A stretch of 53,712 bases of DNA, taken from positions 1 through 53,712 of the forward strand of contig NZ_JAASAE010000019.1 in the NCBI RefSeq assembly GCF_012726205.1, read 5' to 3'. Shown piece after piece: positions 40,271 to 52,148 of this stretch. Origin of the DNA: Rhodococcus sp. HNM0569 (GTDB lineage: Bacteria > Actinomycetota > Actinomycetes > Mycobacteriales > Mycobacteriaceae). Position 1 is the stretch's first letter. Every line of letters begins with the position of its first letter. The notes beneath the pieces were generated by a model. It worked only from the letters and a program-made list of their open reading frames with translations, searched no databases and was not told the origin of the DNA. The position numbers and the translations under genes are program-made.

Positions 40271-41779
40271 ATGATCATCACCGGTGTCGCGGTCTGTATC
40301 GCGGTGGTACTCGCCGCCGGCTTCTACTCGACGCGTCGGGTGCGGGGCGAAGCGGGCAACTTCCTGCTCGCCGGGCGCACCCTCGGCGCTCCCATCGTCA
40401 CCGTCCTGCTCATGTCACAGGTCGTCGACTCGAATGCGACCCTCGGAAGTGCCGACCTGGCAGCAAATTTCGGCTTCTGGGCCGGGGCTGCGATGCCCTT
40501 GGGCATCGCGCTCAGTGTGCTGCTGGTCGGCGTGTTCTTCGCACGCAAGTTGCGCGCCACCGAGATCGTCACGCTGCCCGAGTTCTTCGCCCGCCGGTTC
40601 GGGCGAGGCACCGAGATCACCGCATCCGTGCTCACCGTCGCGAGCTTCGGCATCCTGCTCGCGGGCAATCTGGTCGCACTCGGCTTCCTGCTCGAATACT
40701 TCGTCGGAATCGACTACACGTGGGCCGTGCTCGCGCTCGTCCCGTTCGTCCTCGCCTACACGATGGCCGGTGGGATGTTCGCGAGTGTGTACACGGGCGT
40801 CGTGCAGTTCGCGATCCTGGCGGTCGGTATCGTCTCGCTCACCGCGTGGGTCGCGTTCGGCCCCGGCTTCTCGGCGCCGGAGGGTCTCGGCGTGACCGGC
40901 CTCGGGCAGTTGACGAGTGCCGCGGAGGGAGCGGCGATCAACTGGGCGACCATCGTCGCACTCGGCCTCGGCAATCTCGTCGCGATCGACCTGATGCAGC
41001 GGGTGTTCTCGGCACGCTCTCCGGAAGTCGCTCAGCGCGCGTGCTTTTCCGCAGCCGGCACTATCGTGTTGCTGTGCGTGCCGCTGTCCCTCGTCGCGGT
41101 CGCGGCGGTCACCATCGTCGGCGACGACGCGGCGCACGGCCCGATTCTCTACGTCCTGCTCGGCGAGTACGCCCCGACGTGGCTCGGCATCGTCGTGATC
41201 TCGGGGCTCGTGATCGCCTCACTCACCACGGTCAGCGGAATTCTGCTGTCCACCGCGACCGTTGCCGTACGCAATGTTCTGCGTGTGGGTGGCGACAATC
41301 CCTCGGTGTCCGGGGACGTCATGAAGGCGACGCGGCTCGCGATGCTCCCGATGGCTGCGCTCGGGGCGCTCGTCGCGCTGCGCGTGCCGCAGACCGGGAT
41401 CCTGCTGACCCTCACCTTCGACCTGTTGCTCGCGAGCATCGTCACGCCGTTCATCCTCGGCTTGTACTGGAAGTGGGGCGACGGCCGCGCGGTGGCCGCG
41501 TCCGTCGCGGTGGGGATCACGGTGCGCATCGGGTTCTTCGTGCTGACCCCCACCATCTACGGGGTCGAGAACACCTTGCTGTACATCCCGAACGACCTCG
41601 TGAGCGCGAGCGTCGACGGCTGGACGACCTTCGTCGCGGCGCTCGCGTCCCTCCTCGCGTACGTCACCGTAGCCGTCGTGACGAGGCCACGCACCGCGCC
41701 GGTGCCGCGCGTGGGTGCGGCCGCCGACACGACCGCACCCACGCCCCCGGTGCACGCGACGGCGGATGCCGTCGGCTGA
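40271..41779 (+). CDS. Sodium:solute symporter (SSS family)
   Basis: 502-aa membrane protein with about 13 helices, driven by sodium. The SSS signature is present: YSTRRVRGEAGNFLLAGRTLG at the N-terminus, then FFARRFGRGTEITASVLTVA, and the central WATIVALGLGNLVAIDLMQRVFSARSPEVAQ. The C-terminal ~30 residues are a disordered Ala/Pro/Thr-rich tail. GGAGCAAC stands before the ATG. Substrates of the family include urea, proline, pantothenate and nucleobase-like compounds. Here, 89 bp after the oxygenase, it may bring in the nitrogen compound degraded by the cluster. Confidence 0.9.
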   Translation: MIITGVAVCIAVVLAAGFYSTRRVRGEAGNFLLAGRTLGAPIVTVLLMSQVVDSNATLGSADLAANFGFWAGAAMPLGIALSVLLVGVFFARKLRATEIVTLPEFFARRFGRGTEITASVLTVASFGILLAGNLVALGFLLEYFVGIDYTWAVLALVPFVLAYTMAGGMFASVYTGVVQFAILAVGIVSLTAWVAFGPGFSAPEGLGVTGLGQLTSAAEGAAINWATIVALGLGNLVAIDLMQRVFSARSPEVAQRACFSAAGTIVLLCVPLSLVAVAAVTIVGDDAAHGPILYVLLGEYAPTWLGIVVISGLVIASLTTVSGILLSTATVAVRNVLRVGGDNPSVSGDVMKATRLAMLPMAALGALVALRVPQTGILLTLTFDLLLASIVTPFILGLYWKWGDGRAVAASVAVGITVRIGFFVLTPTIYGVENTLLYIPNDLVSASVDGWTTFVAALASLLAYVTVAVVTRPRTAPVPRVGAAADTTAPTPPVHATADAVG

Positions 41780-41785
41780 TCACGG

Positions 41786-43417
41786 TTACTCGACCGCGAC
41801 CGGCGACAGCTCGTACCTCGGCCACGCATCGAGGTCGGTGAGTAGTTGCCGGTCGTGCGTCGACACCACCACGGCCGCGGCCGTGGCGCCCAGCGCGTCG
41901 GTCAACTCGTCGACCAGTGCGGCCGACAGGTGGTTGGTCGGTTCGTCGAGCAGCAGGACGTGCGGCCGCGTCGCGAGGACGAGCGCCAGTTCGAGCCGTC
42001 GCTGCTGCCCCATCGACAGCTCGCCGACGCGCTTGGCCGCCTCGGTGTCGCGCACGAGTCCGAGCGACGACAGCGGCACCGCCCGCGATTGCGGCAGGAT
42101 CCCGGACACGACCGCCTGTGCGACGCGGCGTTCGTAGAGCTCCGCTGCCCGCTCGTCGACGGGCAGCGACGATTCCTGTGCCAGATGCCCGACGCGGGTG
42201 CCGGAGCTGCGGTGGACCGTCCCGGAACTCGGCGGGAAGCCCGCGAGTACGTTCAGGAGTGTCGATTTTCCGGCACCGTTCGGCCCCACCACCACGAGCC
42301 GCGATCGCCCGGTCACCGACAACGACACCGGAGCGGGAAGCCTTCCGTCGACGGTGATGTCGTGTGCCGTCAGCAGTTCGCTGCCGCGTCGCGTGGGCAA
42401 CTCGGGAAAGCGCAGCAGCTGCGGCGGCTCCGGCACCGTGACGGCGTGCGCGTCGAGATCCGCCTGGCGACGGTGCACGCTCTGCACGAGACCCGCGGCT
42501 CGCGTCGCCCGCTGGTGCTTGCCGGTGCCCTTGTCGGGCCGCCAACCGGTGACCAGCCGGTCCCGCGCCGACTGCAGATCATCCTGCAGCCGAGCATGTT
42601 CCGACTGTTGGCGCGCGTACTGCTGTTCCCAGCGTTCACGTTCGGCGCGGCGGCCGTCGAGATACCCGGCGTAGCCGCCGCCGTACACGCGGGGCCGGCC
42701 GTCCGACGTCGGATCGAGATCGACGACGGTGTCTGCGACGTCACGCAGCAGCGTGCGATCGTGACTGACGAGCACGACACCCCCTGCCCGCGAACGTAAT
42801 CGATCGGTCAGAAAATCGAGTCCGCCACGGTCCAGATGATTGGTCGGCTCGTCGAGCAACAGGAAGTCGTGCTCGGCACCGAGCAGGCACGCGAGCCGCA
42901 CACGGTAACGCTGCCCGACCGACAGCTCACGAAGCGGCCGCGCGCGGTCGGTCTCGGCCCCGAGTGCGTCGAGCGCCTGGTCGACGCGACGCTCGGCGTC
43001 CCACGCGTCGAGGGTGGTGGCGGCGTCGAGCGCGCACGCATACCGTTCGTCGGCGTGCGGTTCGCCCTGCGCCAGGGCATCTGCGGCCGAATCGAGTTCG
43101 GACAGCGCACGCAGCGCGTCGGCGATCGCATCGCCGACGGCGTCACCGACGGTGCGCCCGTCGTCGGCGGGCATCTCCTGCTCGGCCACACCGAGGGTGC
43201 CGAACCGCCGGACCACACCCGCGTCCGGCGTGAGCGAGCCGGCGACGACGTGCAACAACGTCGACTTGCCGCGACCGTTCTCGCCGACGAGCGCGATCCG
43301 GGAATGCGGGGTGACCGTGAGGTCGACGTCACGCAGGACGACGGTGGCGCCGCGGGTGACCTCGACGCCGGTGAGGGTGATCTGGGCGCGCGAGCGCGCG
43401 GGAAGAGACGTGGACAT
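41786..43417 (-). CDS. ABC-F family ATPase (ribosome-protection type)
   Basis: 543-aa soluble protein with two ABC domains and no membrane part. Domain 1: Walker [10 protein letters not shown], signature [15 protein letters not shown], Walker [14 protein letters not shown] charged linker (about 235-310, [20 protein letters not shown]) follows. Domain 2: Walker [10 protein letters not shown], signature [15 protein letters not shown], Walker [17 protein letters not shown] proteins act on the ribosome, either as translation factors or by displacing antibiotics. The N-terminus [20 protein letters not shown] and short length fit actinobacterial resistance-type members. The ATG at 43417 follows AAGGAAAT. 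Confidence 0.9.
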   Translation of the reverse strand: MSTSLPARSRAQITLTGVEVTRGATVVLRDVDLTVTPHSRIALVGENGRGKSTLLHVVAGSLTPDAGVVRRFGTLGVAEQEMPADDGRTVGDAVGDAIADALRALSELDSAADALAQGEPHADERYACALDAATTLDAWDAERRVDQALDALGAETDRARPLRELSVGQRYRVRLACLLGAEHDFLLLDEPTNHLDRGGLDFLTDRLRSRAGGVVLVSHDRTLLRDVADTVVDLDPTSDGRPRVYGGGYAGYLDGRRAERERWEQQYARQQSEHARLQDDLQSARDRLVTGWRPDKGTGKHQRATRAAGLVQSVHRRQADLDAHAVTVPEPPQLLRFPELPTRRGSELLTAHDITVDGRLPAPVSLSVTGRSRLVVVGPNGAGKSTLLNVLAGFPPSSGTVHRSSGTRVGHLAQESSLPVDERAAELYERRVAQAVVSGILPQSRAVPLSSLGLVRDTEAAKRVGELSMGQQRRLELALVLATRPHVLLLDEPTNHLSAALVDELTDALGATAAAVVVSTHDRQLLTDLDAWPRYELSPVAVE

Positions 43418-43470
43418 GGATTTCCTTCGACATGACGGCGGGAAGTGGAAAGCACGAGGCGCCGGCATCG

Positions 43471-43528
43471 CGGGGTCGTCCCCGGGATCCGGTCGCTCGG
43501 TCAGCCGTCAGAGGAAATACAAATGCAC
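43471..43528 (-). promoter_or_regulatory. Leader of the ABC-F gene with tiny ORF and hairpin
   Basis: On the minus strand a possible six-codon leader ORF (43528 to 43508, GTG CAT TTG TAT TTC CTC TGA) is followed by a CGGGG-N4-CCCCG hairpin (43484-43471), then the ABC-F start at 43417. Leader peptides with attenuating hairpins are known in front of antibiotic-resistance ABC-F genes. This one is a suggestion only, as no T-run follows the hairpin. Confidence 0.3.
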
Positions 43529-43584
43529 GACACCAGGCTACCGATACGCGCTGTGCGCGTCACGTGAGTTCACGCACGCAATCC

Positions 43585-44262
43585 TCACACCTCGAACCGA
43601 TAGCCCATCCCTGCCTCGGTGAGCAGATGCGTCGGATTCGCAGGGTCCCGCTCGAGTTTTCGCCGTAGCTGGGCGAGATACACGCGCAGGTAGTGGTTTT
43701 CGGACACGTACTGCGACCCCCACACCTCGGTGAGCAGTTCGCGGCGGCCGACGAGTTTGCCGCTGTTGCGGACCAGCATCTCGAGGATGGCCCATTCGGT
43801 GGGCGTGAGATGCACGGTGGCTCCATCGCGAGTCACGCGCTTGGCCGCAAGATCGACGGCGAACGTGTCGGTGGCGACGACAGCGTCGACCGGTGCGCGG
43901 TCGACGCCCCGTCGCACCGCCGCGCGCACGCGGGCGAGGAACTCGTCCATGCCGAACGGTTTGGTGACGTAGTCGTCGGCGCCGGTGTCGAGTGCGGCCA
44001 CCTTGTCGGCCGAGTCGGTGCGCGCCGACAGCACGATCACGGGCGCACGATTCCATCCCTGCAGCCCTGCCAAAACCTCGATGCCGTCGATGTCCGGCAA
44101 TCCGAGGTCGAGGACGATCACGTCGGGGCGTGCTTCCGCAGCAGCGCGCAAGGCGCTTGTCCCGTCGGCCGCCGTCGTCACCTGGTAGCCGCGTGCAGTG
44201 AGGTTGATACGTAACGCGCGCAACAGCTGCGGTTCGTCGTCGACGACCAGGATGCGCGTCAC
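43585..44262 (-). CDS. kdpE: Response regulator KdpE
   Basis: 225-aa OmpR-type response regulator activating the kdp potassium-uptake operon. The receiver domain has the acidic pair Asp8-Asp9 and the phosphorylation site Asp52 (VLDLGLPD), with Lys in VTKPF. The C-terminal winged helix (LTPTEWAILEMLVRNSGKLV, then ENHYLRVYLAQLRRKLE) binds DNA. The start overlaps the kdpD stop by 4 bp. Last gene of the kdpFABCDE run. Confidence 0.96.
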   Translation of the reverse strand: MTRILVVDDEPQLLRALRINLTARGYQVTTAADGTSALRAAAEARPDVIVLDLGLPDIDGIEVLAGLQGWNRAPVIVLSARTDSADKVAALDTGADDYVTKPFGMDEFLARVRAAVRRGVDRAPVDAVVATDTFAVDLAAKRVTRDGATVHLTPTEWAILEMLVRNSGKLVGRRELLTEVWGSQYVSENHYLRVYLAQLRRKLERDPANPTHLLTEAGMGYRFEV

Positions 44263-46775
44263 GGCTGCTCCTTTCCGGGCACGGCGAGCGTAACCTCCAT
44301 CGTCGTACCGCCTCCCGCGGTCTGCCGTGTGGCGACGGCGCCACCCATCGCCTCCACGAAACCGCCGACCACGATCAGCCCCAGCCCGGCCCCGGTGGTG
44401 TTGTCGCGGTCTCCGGTCGAGAACGCCCGTGTACTTCGAGGCGCGTCCGGATCCATGCCCGGGCCGTGGTCGGCGACAGTGATCGTGACGCGGTCACCGG
44501 CGACGGTGGCGGCAGCGATCGTGACGAGGCTGCCCGGCGCGTACTTGAGTGCGTTGTCGACGAGGTTGGCCAGCGCACGCTCGAGCAATCCGCCGTCGGC
44601 GAGCACGACGACATCGACATCCGCCACCTTGACGTTGTCCCGCACGAGCCCGCGCAGTCGCGGACCGCCCGCAGAAACGCCCAGGAGCACACGGTGCACG
44701 ATCTCCTCGACATAGACCGGCCCCAGGGTCGGACTCACGACGCCCGCGGTGATCCTCGAGTAGTCGAGCAGGTTCTCGACGAGCGCGGTGAGCTGGTCCG
44801 TCGATTCCTCGACGGTGGCGAGTAGTTCGGTGGTGTCCTCGGGCGAGAACTCCACGTCGGTGCTGCGCAGACTCGACACGGCCGCCTTCGCGGCCGCAAG
44901 GGGCGTCCGCAGGTCGTGGCTCACGGCGGACAGCAGCAGCCGCCGCAACCGATCCGTCTCCGCGAGGGCCGACGCAGTCGCGGCGTCGCGCGCGAGGGCC
45001 TGCTGCCGGATCAGTGCCACAGCTTGCGCGGCCACGGCATTGAGCACGGTGCGCTCATGCGCGGGGAGCGGCGGCCCCTCCAGCAGCAGCGCGTAGACAT
45101 CGTCGACGACGCACGACGTGTCCGAAGCCTCCGGTGAGACCGGAGGCTTCGGCCCTGCGTGTGCGACGACCTCGACGGCGCGGCCGTCTCGACGCGCGAC
45201 CGCGACGGCGCGTTGACCGTAGGTTTCGCGCACGTTCTCGAGCAGTGCCGACACATCGGCCCCGCGCAGCACCGCGCCCGCGAACAGCGTCAGCAACTCC
45301 GCCTGTCTGGCGGCGATGCGCACCTCCCGCGCGCGGCGCGCCGCGTCGTCCACGAGTGCCGCAACCGCCACCGCGACGACGAGCAGCACGACGGTCGTGA
45401 CGAAGTTGGTCGGTTCGGCGATTGTGAGGCTGTACCGAGGGTCTGTGAAGAAAAAGTTGAGCAGCAGTCCGGCAAACAACGCAGCCACCACAGCGGGCCC
45501 TATGCCGCCGAACAATGCGACCGCGAGTACGACGACGAAGAACAGCGCGCCCTGACTGTCGGTGTCGAGCACACGATTGGCCAGGGAGATCAAGGCCGCG
45601 CCGAGGACAGGCACCAAGAATGCCGCCGACCAGGACAGCGTCCGGTGGTGACGACGACCGAACAGCGCAAGCCGCGGCGCAGACGACGTGTGCTCGTGGG
45701 TCACCATATGCACATCGACGCTGCCTGCGCGACGTACGATCGCGGCCGCGACGCCCTCGTCGAACATCCGCGCGACTCGACTGCGTCGGGACGTCCCCAC
45801 GACGAGCTGCGTCGCGTTAGTCGCGCGCGCAAACTCGAGCAGCGTGTTCGGTACATCGTCGCCTACCACGTTGTGCACACTCGCACCGACCGCGCCCGCG
45901 AGTTCGCGAATGCGGGTCATCCGCGCGAGTGGGATTCCGGCGAGCCCGTCACCTCGCACGATGTGCACCACCAGCAGCTCGGCGCTCGACTTCGCCGCGG
46001 TGCGGCTCGCACGGCGGATCAGCGTCTCCGTTTCGGCTCCACCGGTGACTGCAACGACTACGCGTTCGCGTGCCTCCCACATGTCGTGGATAGCGTTGTC
46101 GTCTCGGTATTTTGCGAGTGCGATGTCGACGTGATCGGCAAGCCACAGCAGTGCGATCTCGCGGAGCGCGGTGAGATTGCCCTGCCGGAAGTAGTTGTTG
46201 GTGGCCGCGTCGATCCGTTCGGCCGGGTACACATTGCCGTGCGCGAGGCGGCTCCTCAGCGCTTCGGGTGTCGAGTCGACCAATTGGATCTGTTCGGCCG
46301 AACGCACGAACTCGTCGGGCACCGTCTCCTGCTGCAGCACTCCGGTGATCTGCTCGACGACGTCGCCCAGCGACTCGAGGTGCTGGATGTTGAGCGTCGA
46401 CAGCACGTCGATGCCGGCGTCGAGCAACTCCACGACGTCCTGCCACCGCTTGGCATGCCTGCCGCCGGGCGCATTGGTGTGGGCGAGTTCGTCGACGAGG
46501 ACGACCTGAGGCCGGCGCGCGAGCACCACATCGAGGTCCATGTCCTCGAGTACCGCCCCACGATGCTCGGCACGCCGCGGCGGCACACGGTCGAGGCCGT
46601 CGAGTTGCTCGGCGGTACGTGCCCGCCCGTGCGTGTCGACGACCCCGACCACGACATCGGTGCCCCGATCGAGGCGCCTGCGCGCTTCGCCGAGCATCGC
46701 ATAGGTCTTTCCCACTCCCGGGGCGGCTCCCAGATAGATCCGCAACCGCCCCCGACGTCCTGCGGGCTCGTTCAT
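44259..46775 (-). CDS. kdpD: Sensor histidine kinase KdpD
   Basis: 838-aa membrane sensor of potassium or ionic conditions, phosphorylating KdpE. The N-terminal KdpD domain (1-215) has the Walker motif GAAPGVGKTYAML; a USP-like domain follows (about 235-355). Four membrane helices (about 385-480), a GAF-like region, the HisKA box SAVSHDLRTPL (His near 617) and the ATPase N-box LANLVDNALKYAPG (near 738) complete it. All parts are present, about 60 residues shorter than the E. coli protein. It begins 25 bp after kdpC. Confidence 0.96.
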   Translation of the reverse strand: MNEPAGRRGRLRIYLGAAPGVGKTYAMLGEARRRLDRGTDVVVGVVDTHGRARTAEQLDGLDRVPPRRAEHRGAVLEDMDLDVVLARRPQVVLVDELAHTNAPGGRHAKRWQDVVELLDAGIDVLSTLNIQHLESLGDVVEQITGVLQQETVPDEFVRSAEQIQLVDSTPEALRSRLAHGNVYPAERIDAATNNYFRQGNLTALREIALLWLADHVDIALAKYRDDNAIHDMWEARERVVVAVTGGAETETLIRRASRTAAKSSAELLVVHIVRGDGLAGIPLARMTRIRELAGAVGASVHNVVGDDVPNTLLEFARATNATQLVVGTSRRSRVARMFDEGVAAAIVRRAGSVDVHMVTHEHTSSAPRLALFGRRHHRTLSWSAAFLVPVLGAALISLANRVLDTDSQGALFFVVVLAVALFGGIGPAVVAALFAGLLLNFFFTDPRYSLTIAEPTNFVTTVVLLVVAVAVAALVDDAARRAREVRIAARQAELLTLFAGAVLRGADVSALLENVRETYGQRAVAVARRDGRAVEVVAHAGPKPPVSPEASDTSCVVDDVYALLLEGPPLPAHERTVLNAVAAQAVALIRQQALARDAATASALAETDRLRRLLLSAVSHDLRTPLAAAKAAVSSLRSTDVEFSPEDTTELLATVEESTDQLTALVENLLDYSRITAGVVSPTLGPVYVEEIVHRVLLGVSAGGPRLRGLVRDNVKVADVDVVVLADGGLLERALANLVDNALKYAPGSLVTIAAATVAGDRVTITVADHGPGMDPDAPRSTRAFSTGDRDNTTGAGLGLIVVGGFVEAMGGAVATRQTAGGGTTMEVTLAVPGKEQP

Positions 46776-46800
46776 TCCCCCATCATCCGTCCGTGTTGCC

Positions 46801-47447
46801 TCACTGGCATGTAGGAGCGGTCAACCCGAGTGCGACATTCAGTTCCGGCACGTTGACCCGCGCGGCGCCGAGGAATCCGGCGGTGGCACCGTCGGTGTGG
46901 CGGTGAACGAGGTCGAGCACATGCTGCTCGGACAGCCCGTTGACCTCGGCGACTCGCGCGACCTGCAACTGCGCGTACTCGGGCGAGATGTGGGGGTCGA
47001 TACCCGAACCCGAGCCAGTGACGGCATCGGTGGGCACCAACGAGGGGTCGACCTGCTCGCGTGCGGCGACTGCGGCCCTACGCTGGGCGACGAATTTCGC
47101 GAGCGTGTCACTGCTCGGGCCGAGGTTGGACGGCAGCGCGGCCGCCGGATCGGACACCGCGAACGCGTCGTCGGCGGCGGCCGCACCGGTCACGCGGGTG
47201 TGGAAGTAGGGATCGGGTTGCCCGGCCTCGACCTGCGGGTCGACCCCGATCAGCGAGCTGCCGATCACACACCCGTTGGCATCGGCGAGAGCCGACCCCT
47301 CGGACTGCTCGTGGACCGCGCGCCCGGCGAGCCATACGACGGCCGGATACCCGATGCCGAGTACGACGGTCAACGCGGCCAGCACCACGACAGCGGGCCG
47401 GAGCTGCGCCAGCAGACCGCGTCGAAGAGTGACGAGAGACATTGGAT

Positions 47448-47451
<4 letters not shown>
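46801..47451 (-). CDS. kdpC: K+-transporting ATPase subunit KdpC
   Basis: 216 aa. One N-terminal membrane helix ([20 protein letters not shown]) is followed by a periplasmic domain with the conserved [26 protein letters not shown] and [22 protein letters not shown]. KdpC stabilises the KdpFABC pump. The GTG at 47451 overlaps the kdpB stop by 4 bp; an ATG at 47442 is an alternative that loses only three residues. Confidence 0.95.
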
Positions 47452-49567
<2,116 letters not shown>

Positions 49568-49571
<4 letters not shown>

Positions 49572-51271
49572 TGCAGGGCCTCCGCGAGCGGGCCGAGCGC
49601 GAGCGCGGGGAAGAAAGTGAGTGCGGCGACGAGAACGGCCGTACCGGTCAGCAGACCGCCGAAAGCGACACCGGTCGTGGGCAGCGTCCCGGCCGTCGAC
49701 GGCACGCGACGCTGCGACGCGAGCGCCCCTGCGAGCGCAAGCACGAACACGATCGGCAGGTAGCGGCCGAAGAGCATGGCCATGCCGAGTGCCGACTGGA
49801 ACCAGTCGCCAGTGACCGTGAGGCCGCCGAACGCACTGCCGTTGTTGTTGGCGGCGGACGCGAACGCATACAGCACCTCTGTGAAACCGTGGATCGCGGC
49901 GGGTGTACCCGGGTCTCCGGTGTTGCCGAGAACGTCCGACGTCGACGACAACACGAAGGTCACCGCCGCACCGACGAGGACGATTACCGGCATCACGAGA
50001 ACCGACAGCGCGGCAAGAGTGATCTCGCGCCGTCCCATCTTCTTGCCGAGGAACTGTGGTGTGCGGCCTACGAGTAGGCCACCCACGAACACCGCAACGA
50101 TTGCGAGCATCAAAATGCCGTAGAGGCCGGACCCGACTCCGCCGGGGGCAATCTCGCCGAGCAGCATGTTGAGCAGGACCGCGCCGCCACCGAGAGGGGA
50201 CATGCTGTCGTGCGCGGAGTTGACCGCGCCGGTGCTGGTACCAGTCGTACTCACCGCGAACAGCACCGAGCCACCGAGACCGAACCGGATCTCCTTGCCC
50301 TCCACCATCTCACCCGCGGCGACGGAAGCTATTCCCCTGAGGCCGGATTCAGCCGAATAAGTGATCGCGAGCACCGCCCCGTACAGCAGTGTCATGACTC
50401 CGAGGATCGTGAGGCCCTGCTTGCGCGAACCGATCAAGGTTCCGAAGGTGCGCGTGAGGCATACGGGAATGAGCAGGATCGCCAGAATCTGCACAACATT
50501 GCTGATCGGTGTCGGGTTCTCGAACGGGTGCGCCGAGTTCGCGGCCAGAATTCCACCACCGTTTGTGCCGAGCAGTTTGATCGCCTCTTGCGACGCAACC
50601 GGCGCGAGCGCGTTGGTGACCGACGCACCATCGAGACCCGTCGCGTCGAACCCGTACTTGAAGGACTGCACGACGCCCTGGGACAGGAAGATCAGCGCCA
50701 CCACGATCGATAGTGGCAGCAGGATTCGGAGACAGCCGCGCGTCAGATCGACCCAGAAATTGCCGATCTCGCCCGACCTGCGCGCACGTACGAAGCCGCG
50801 GATGAGCGCGATGGCCACCGCCATGCCCACCGCGGCCGAGACGAAGTTCTGCACCGCGAGGCCGGCAGCCTGGGTGACATGACTCATCGTCGTCTCGGGG
50901 ACGTACGACTGCCAGTTGGTATTGGTCGCGAACGACACTGCGGTGTTGAACGCGACGGCTGGGCTCACCGACTCCATGCCCCCGGACAGCGGCAGCACGC
51001 CCTGAATGCGTTGCAGGGCATAGAGGAACACGACCGAGACGAAGGAGAGCCCCAGCGCACTGGTTGCATAACCGAACCATGTCTGGTCGCGGGTGGCGTC
51101 GATGCGCCCCAGCCGGTAGATCAACGATTCGATGCGGAGATCCGGGCTTCGCCGATCCCCATCGGTGGCGTAGACGCGGGCCATGTAGTCGCCGAGCGGA
51201 ACATAGGCGACGGCGAGGACGCCGACGACCAGGGCCAGTTGCAGCCCCGCCGCGAGAGCCGGGTCGATCAC
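49568..51271 (-). CDS. kdpA: K+-transporting ATPase subunit KdpA
   Basis: 567-aa potassium-translocating subunit related to K+ channels, with about ten helices. The selectivity-filter-like segments are visible ([70 protein letters not shown]). The GTG at 51271 ([12 protein letters not shown]) fits the family start and overlaps the kdpF stop by 4 bp. The upstream extension of the open frame is not used. Confidence 0.97.
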
Positions 51272-51354
51272 TGTCCGAACCTCTCGGGATCGACCAGCGC
51301 GACGACGAGATAGACCACGACCGCCACCGCGAGCGCCACAAGCCCACCGCTCAC
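51268..51354 (-). CDS. kdpF: K+-transporting ATPase small subunit KdpF
   Basis: 28-aa single-helix membrane peptide (GTG SGGLVALAVAVVVYLVVALVD then PERFGQ). KdpF lies between KdpA and KdpB helices and stabilises the complex. The terminal LVxPERF(G) pattern is diagnostic. The stop overlaps the kdpA start (GTGA). Confidence 0.92.
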   Translation of the reverse strand: MSGGLVALAVAVVVYLVVALVDPERFGQ

Positions 51355-51368
51355 GATGCCTGCTGCTG

Positions 51369-51464
51369 TCACTGCTCTCGCCCTCCGCGGACCAGTGCGC
51401 CGGCGACCAGCCCGCACAACGCGAATCCACCCACTGTCAACACCGGGTACAGCACCTCGACCAC
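51369..51464 (-). CDS. Tiny membrane protein upstream of kdpF
   Basis: 31 aa, one hydrophobic segment (VLYPVLTVGGFALCGLVAGALV) ending in the charged tail RGGREQ. GTG at 51464 is chosen because GGGAGAG lies about 8 bp upstream. It stops 14 bp before kdpF on the same strand. Short membrane ORFs of this kind are found before kdpF in other actinobacteria; role unknown, perhaps a further pump-associated peptide. Confidence 0.65.
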   Translation of the reverse strand: MVEVLYPVLTVGGFALCGLVAGALVRGGREQ

Positions 51465-51543
51465 CTCGGTCTCTCCCTCCACGCCGTCCGAGCTCGTGTG
51501 TCGAGCCCGTCGTGGAGCCTGCGCGCGAAAAGCAACCGGGGCG

Positions 51544-51562
51544 AAGATCCTTACGGGATCTT
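51544..51562. promoter_or_regulatory. Palindrome in the kdp/flavodoxin intergenic region
   Basis: Arms AAGATCC (51544-51550) and GGATCTT (51556-51562) surround five bases, about 80 bp before the small membrane ORF and 115 bp before the divergent flavodoxin gene. It may be an operator or a hairpin; I cannot tell whether KdpE binds here. Confidence 0.45.
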
Positions 51563-51676
51563 GACGTCCGTCCGCACGGATTCTCACGCTTTCTTGAGGT
51601 GCCGGCGTCACACCGACCACAGCTGTGCCGTCGTAGGTGTAGGCGTATGTGTCTTCTCGGCGACAGGAGGAGGATC

Positions 51677-52147
51677 GTGAAATCACTGATCGTGTGCGTG
51701 TCTGTCTCGCACGGCAACACCACGAAGGTCGCGGACGTGATGAGCGAGGTGCTGTCGGCGCCTGTCGTCACGCCGGACGAGATCGATCCAGCCGACGTCG
51801 TGGGCTACGACGTCGTCGGATTCGGGTCGGGCATCTTCAACATGTCCTTCCATCCGGAGTTACGCGCGTTTGTCAGCGCGCTGCCATCGCATCAGGCGGG
51901 GGCAGCGTTCCTGTTCTCGTCGAGCGGTTTTCCGGAACCGCCGTTCCGCCGCTACACGCGCCCACTTCGGCAGACGCTCAGGCAGAAGGGGTTCGACACG
52001 CTCGATCCGTTCTCGTGCCGCGGGTTCGACACCTACCTGCCGTTGAAGCTGGTGGGCGGCGTCCGTAAAGGACGACCCGATGCCGACGACCTACTCGCAG
52101 CGCGCACGTACGCCGAACAGGTACGCACGAAGGTCGGAACGGAGTAG
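51677..52147 (+). CDS. Flavodoxin-like protein
   Basis: 156-aa protein with a flavodoxin fold: SLIVCVSVSHGNTTKVADVMSEVL forms the phosphate-binding loop for FMN (SHGNT), followed by YDVVGFGSGIFNMSFHPELRAFVSAL and AAFLFSSSGFPE. It lacks the usual first Thr/Ser-x-Thr-G-x-T, having SHGNT instead, as in flavodoxin-like proteins annotated in this group. The GTG has AGGAGGAGG upstream, a strong site. It diverges from kdp, with which it may share control. Confidence 0.85.
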   Translation: MKSLIVCVSVSHGNTTKVADVMSEVLSAPVVTPDEIDPADVVGYDVVGFGSGIFNMSFHPELRAFVSALPSHQAGAAFLFSSSGFPEPPFRRYTRPLRQTLRQKGFDTLDPFSCRGFDTYLPLKLVGGVRKGRPDADDLLAARTYAEQVRTKVGTE

Positions 52148-52148
52148 G

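Noticed and set aside
45159-46814. A 551-codon frame antisense to kdpD
   Set aside because: kdpD is complete and conserved on the other strand; the antisense frame has no domain or ribosome-binding site.
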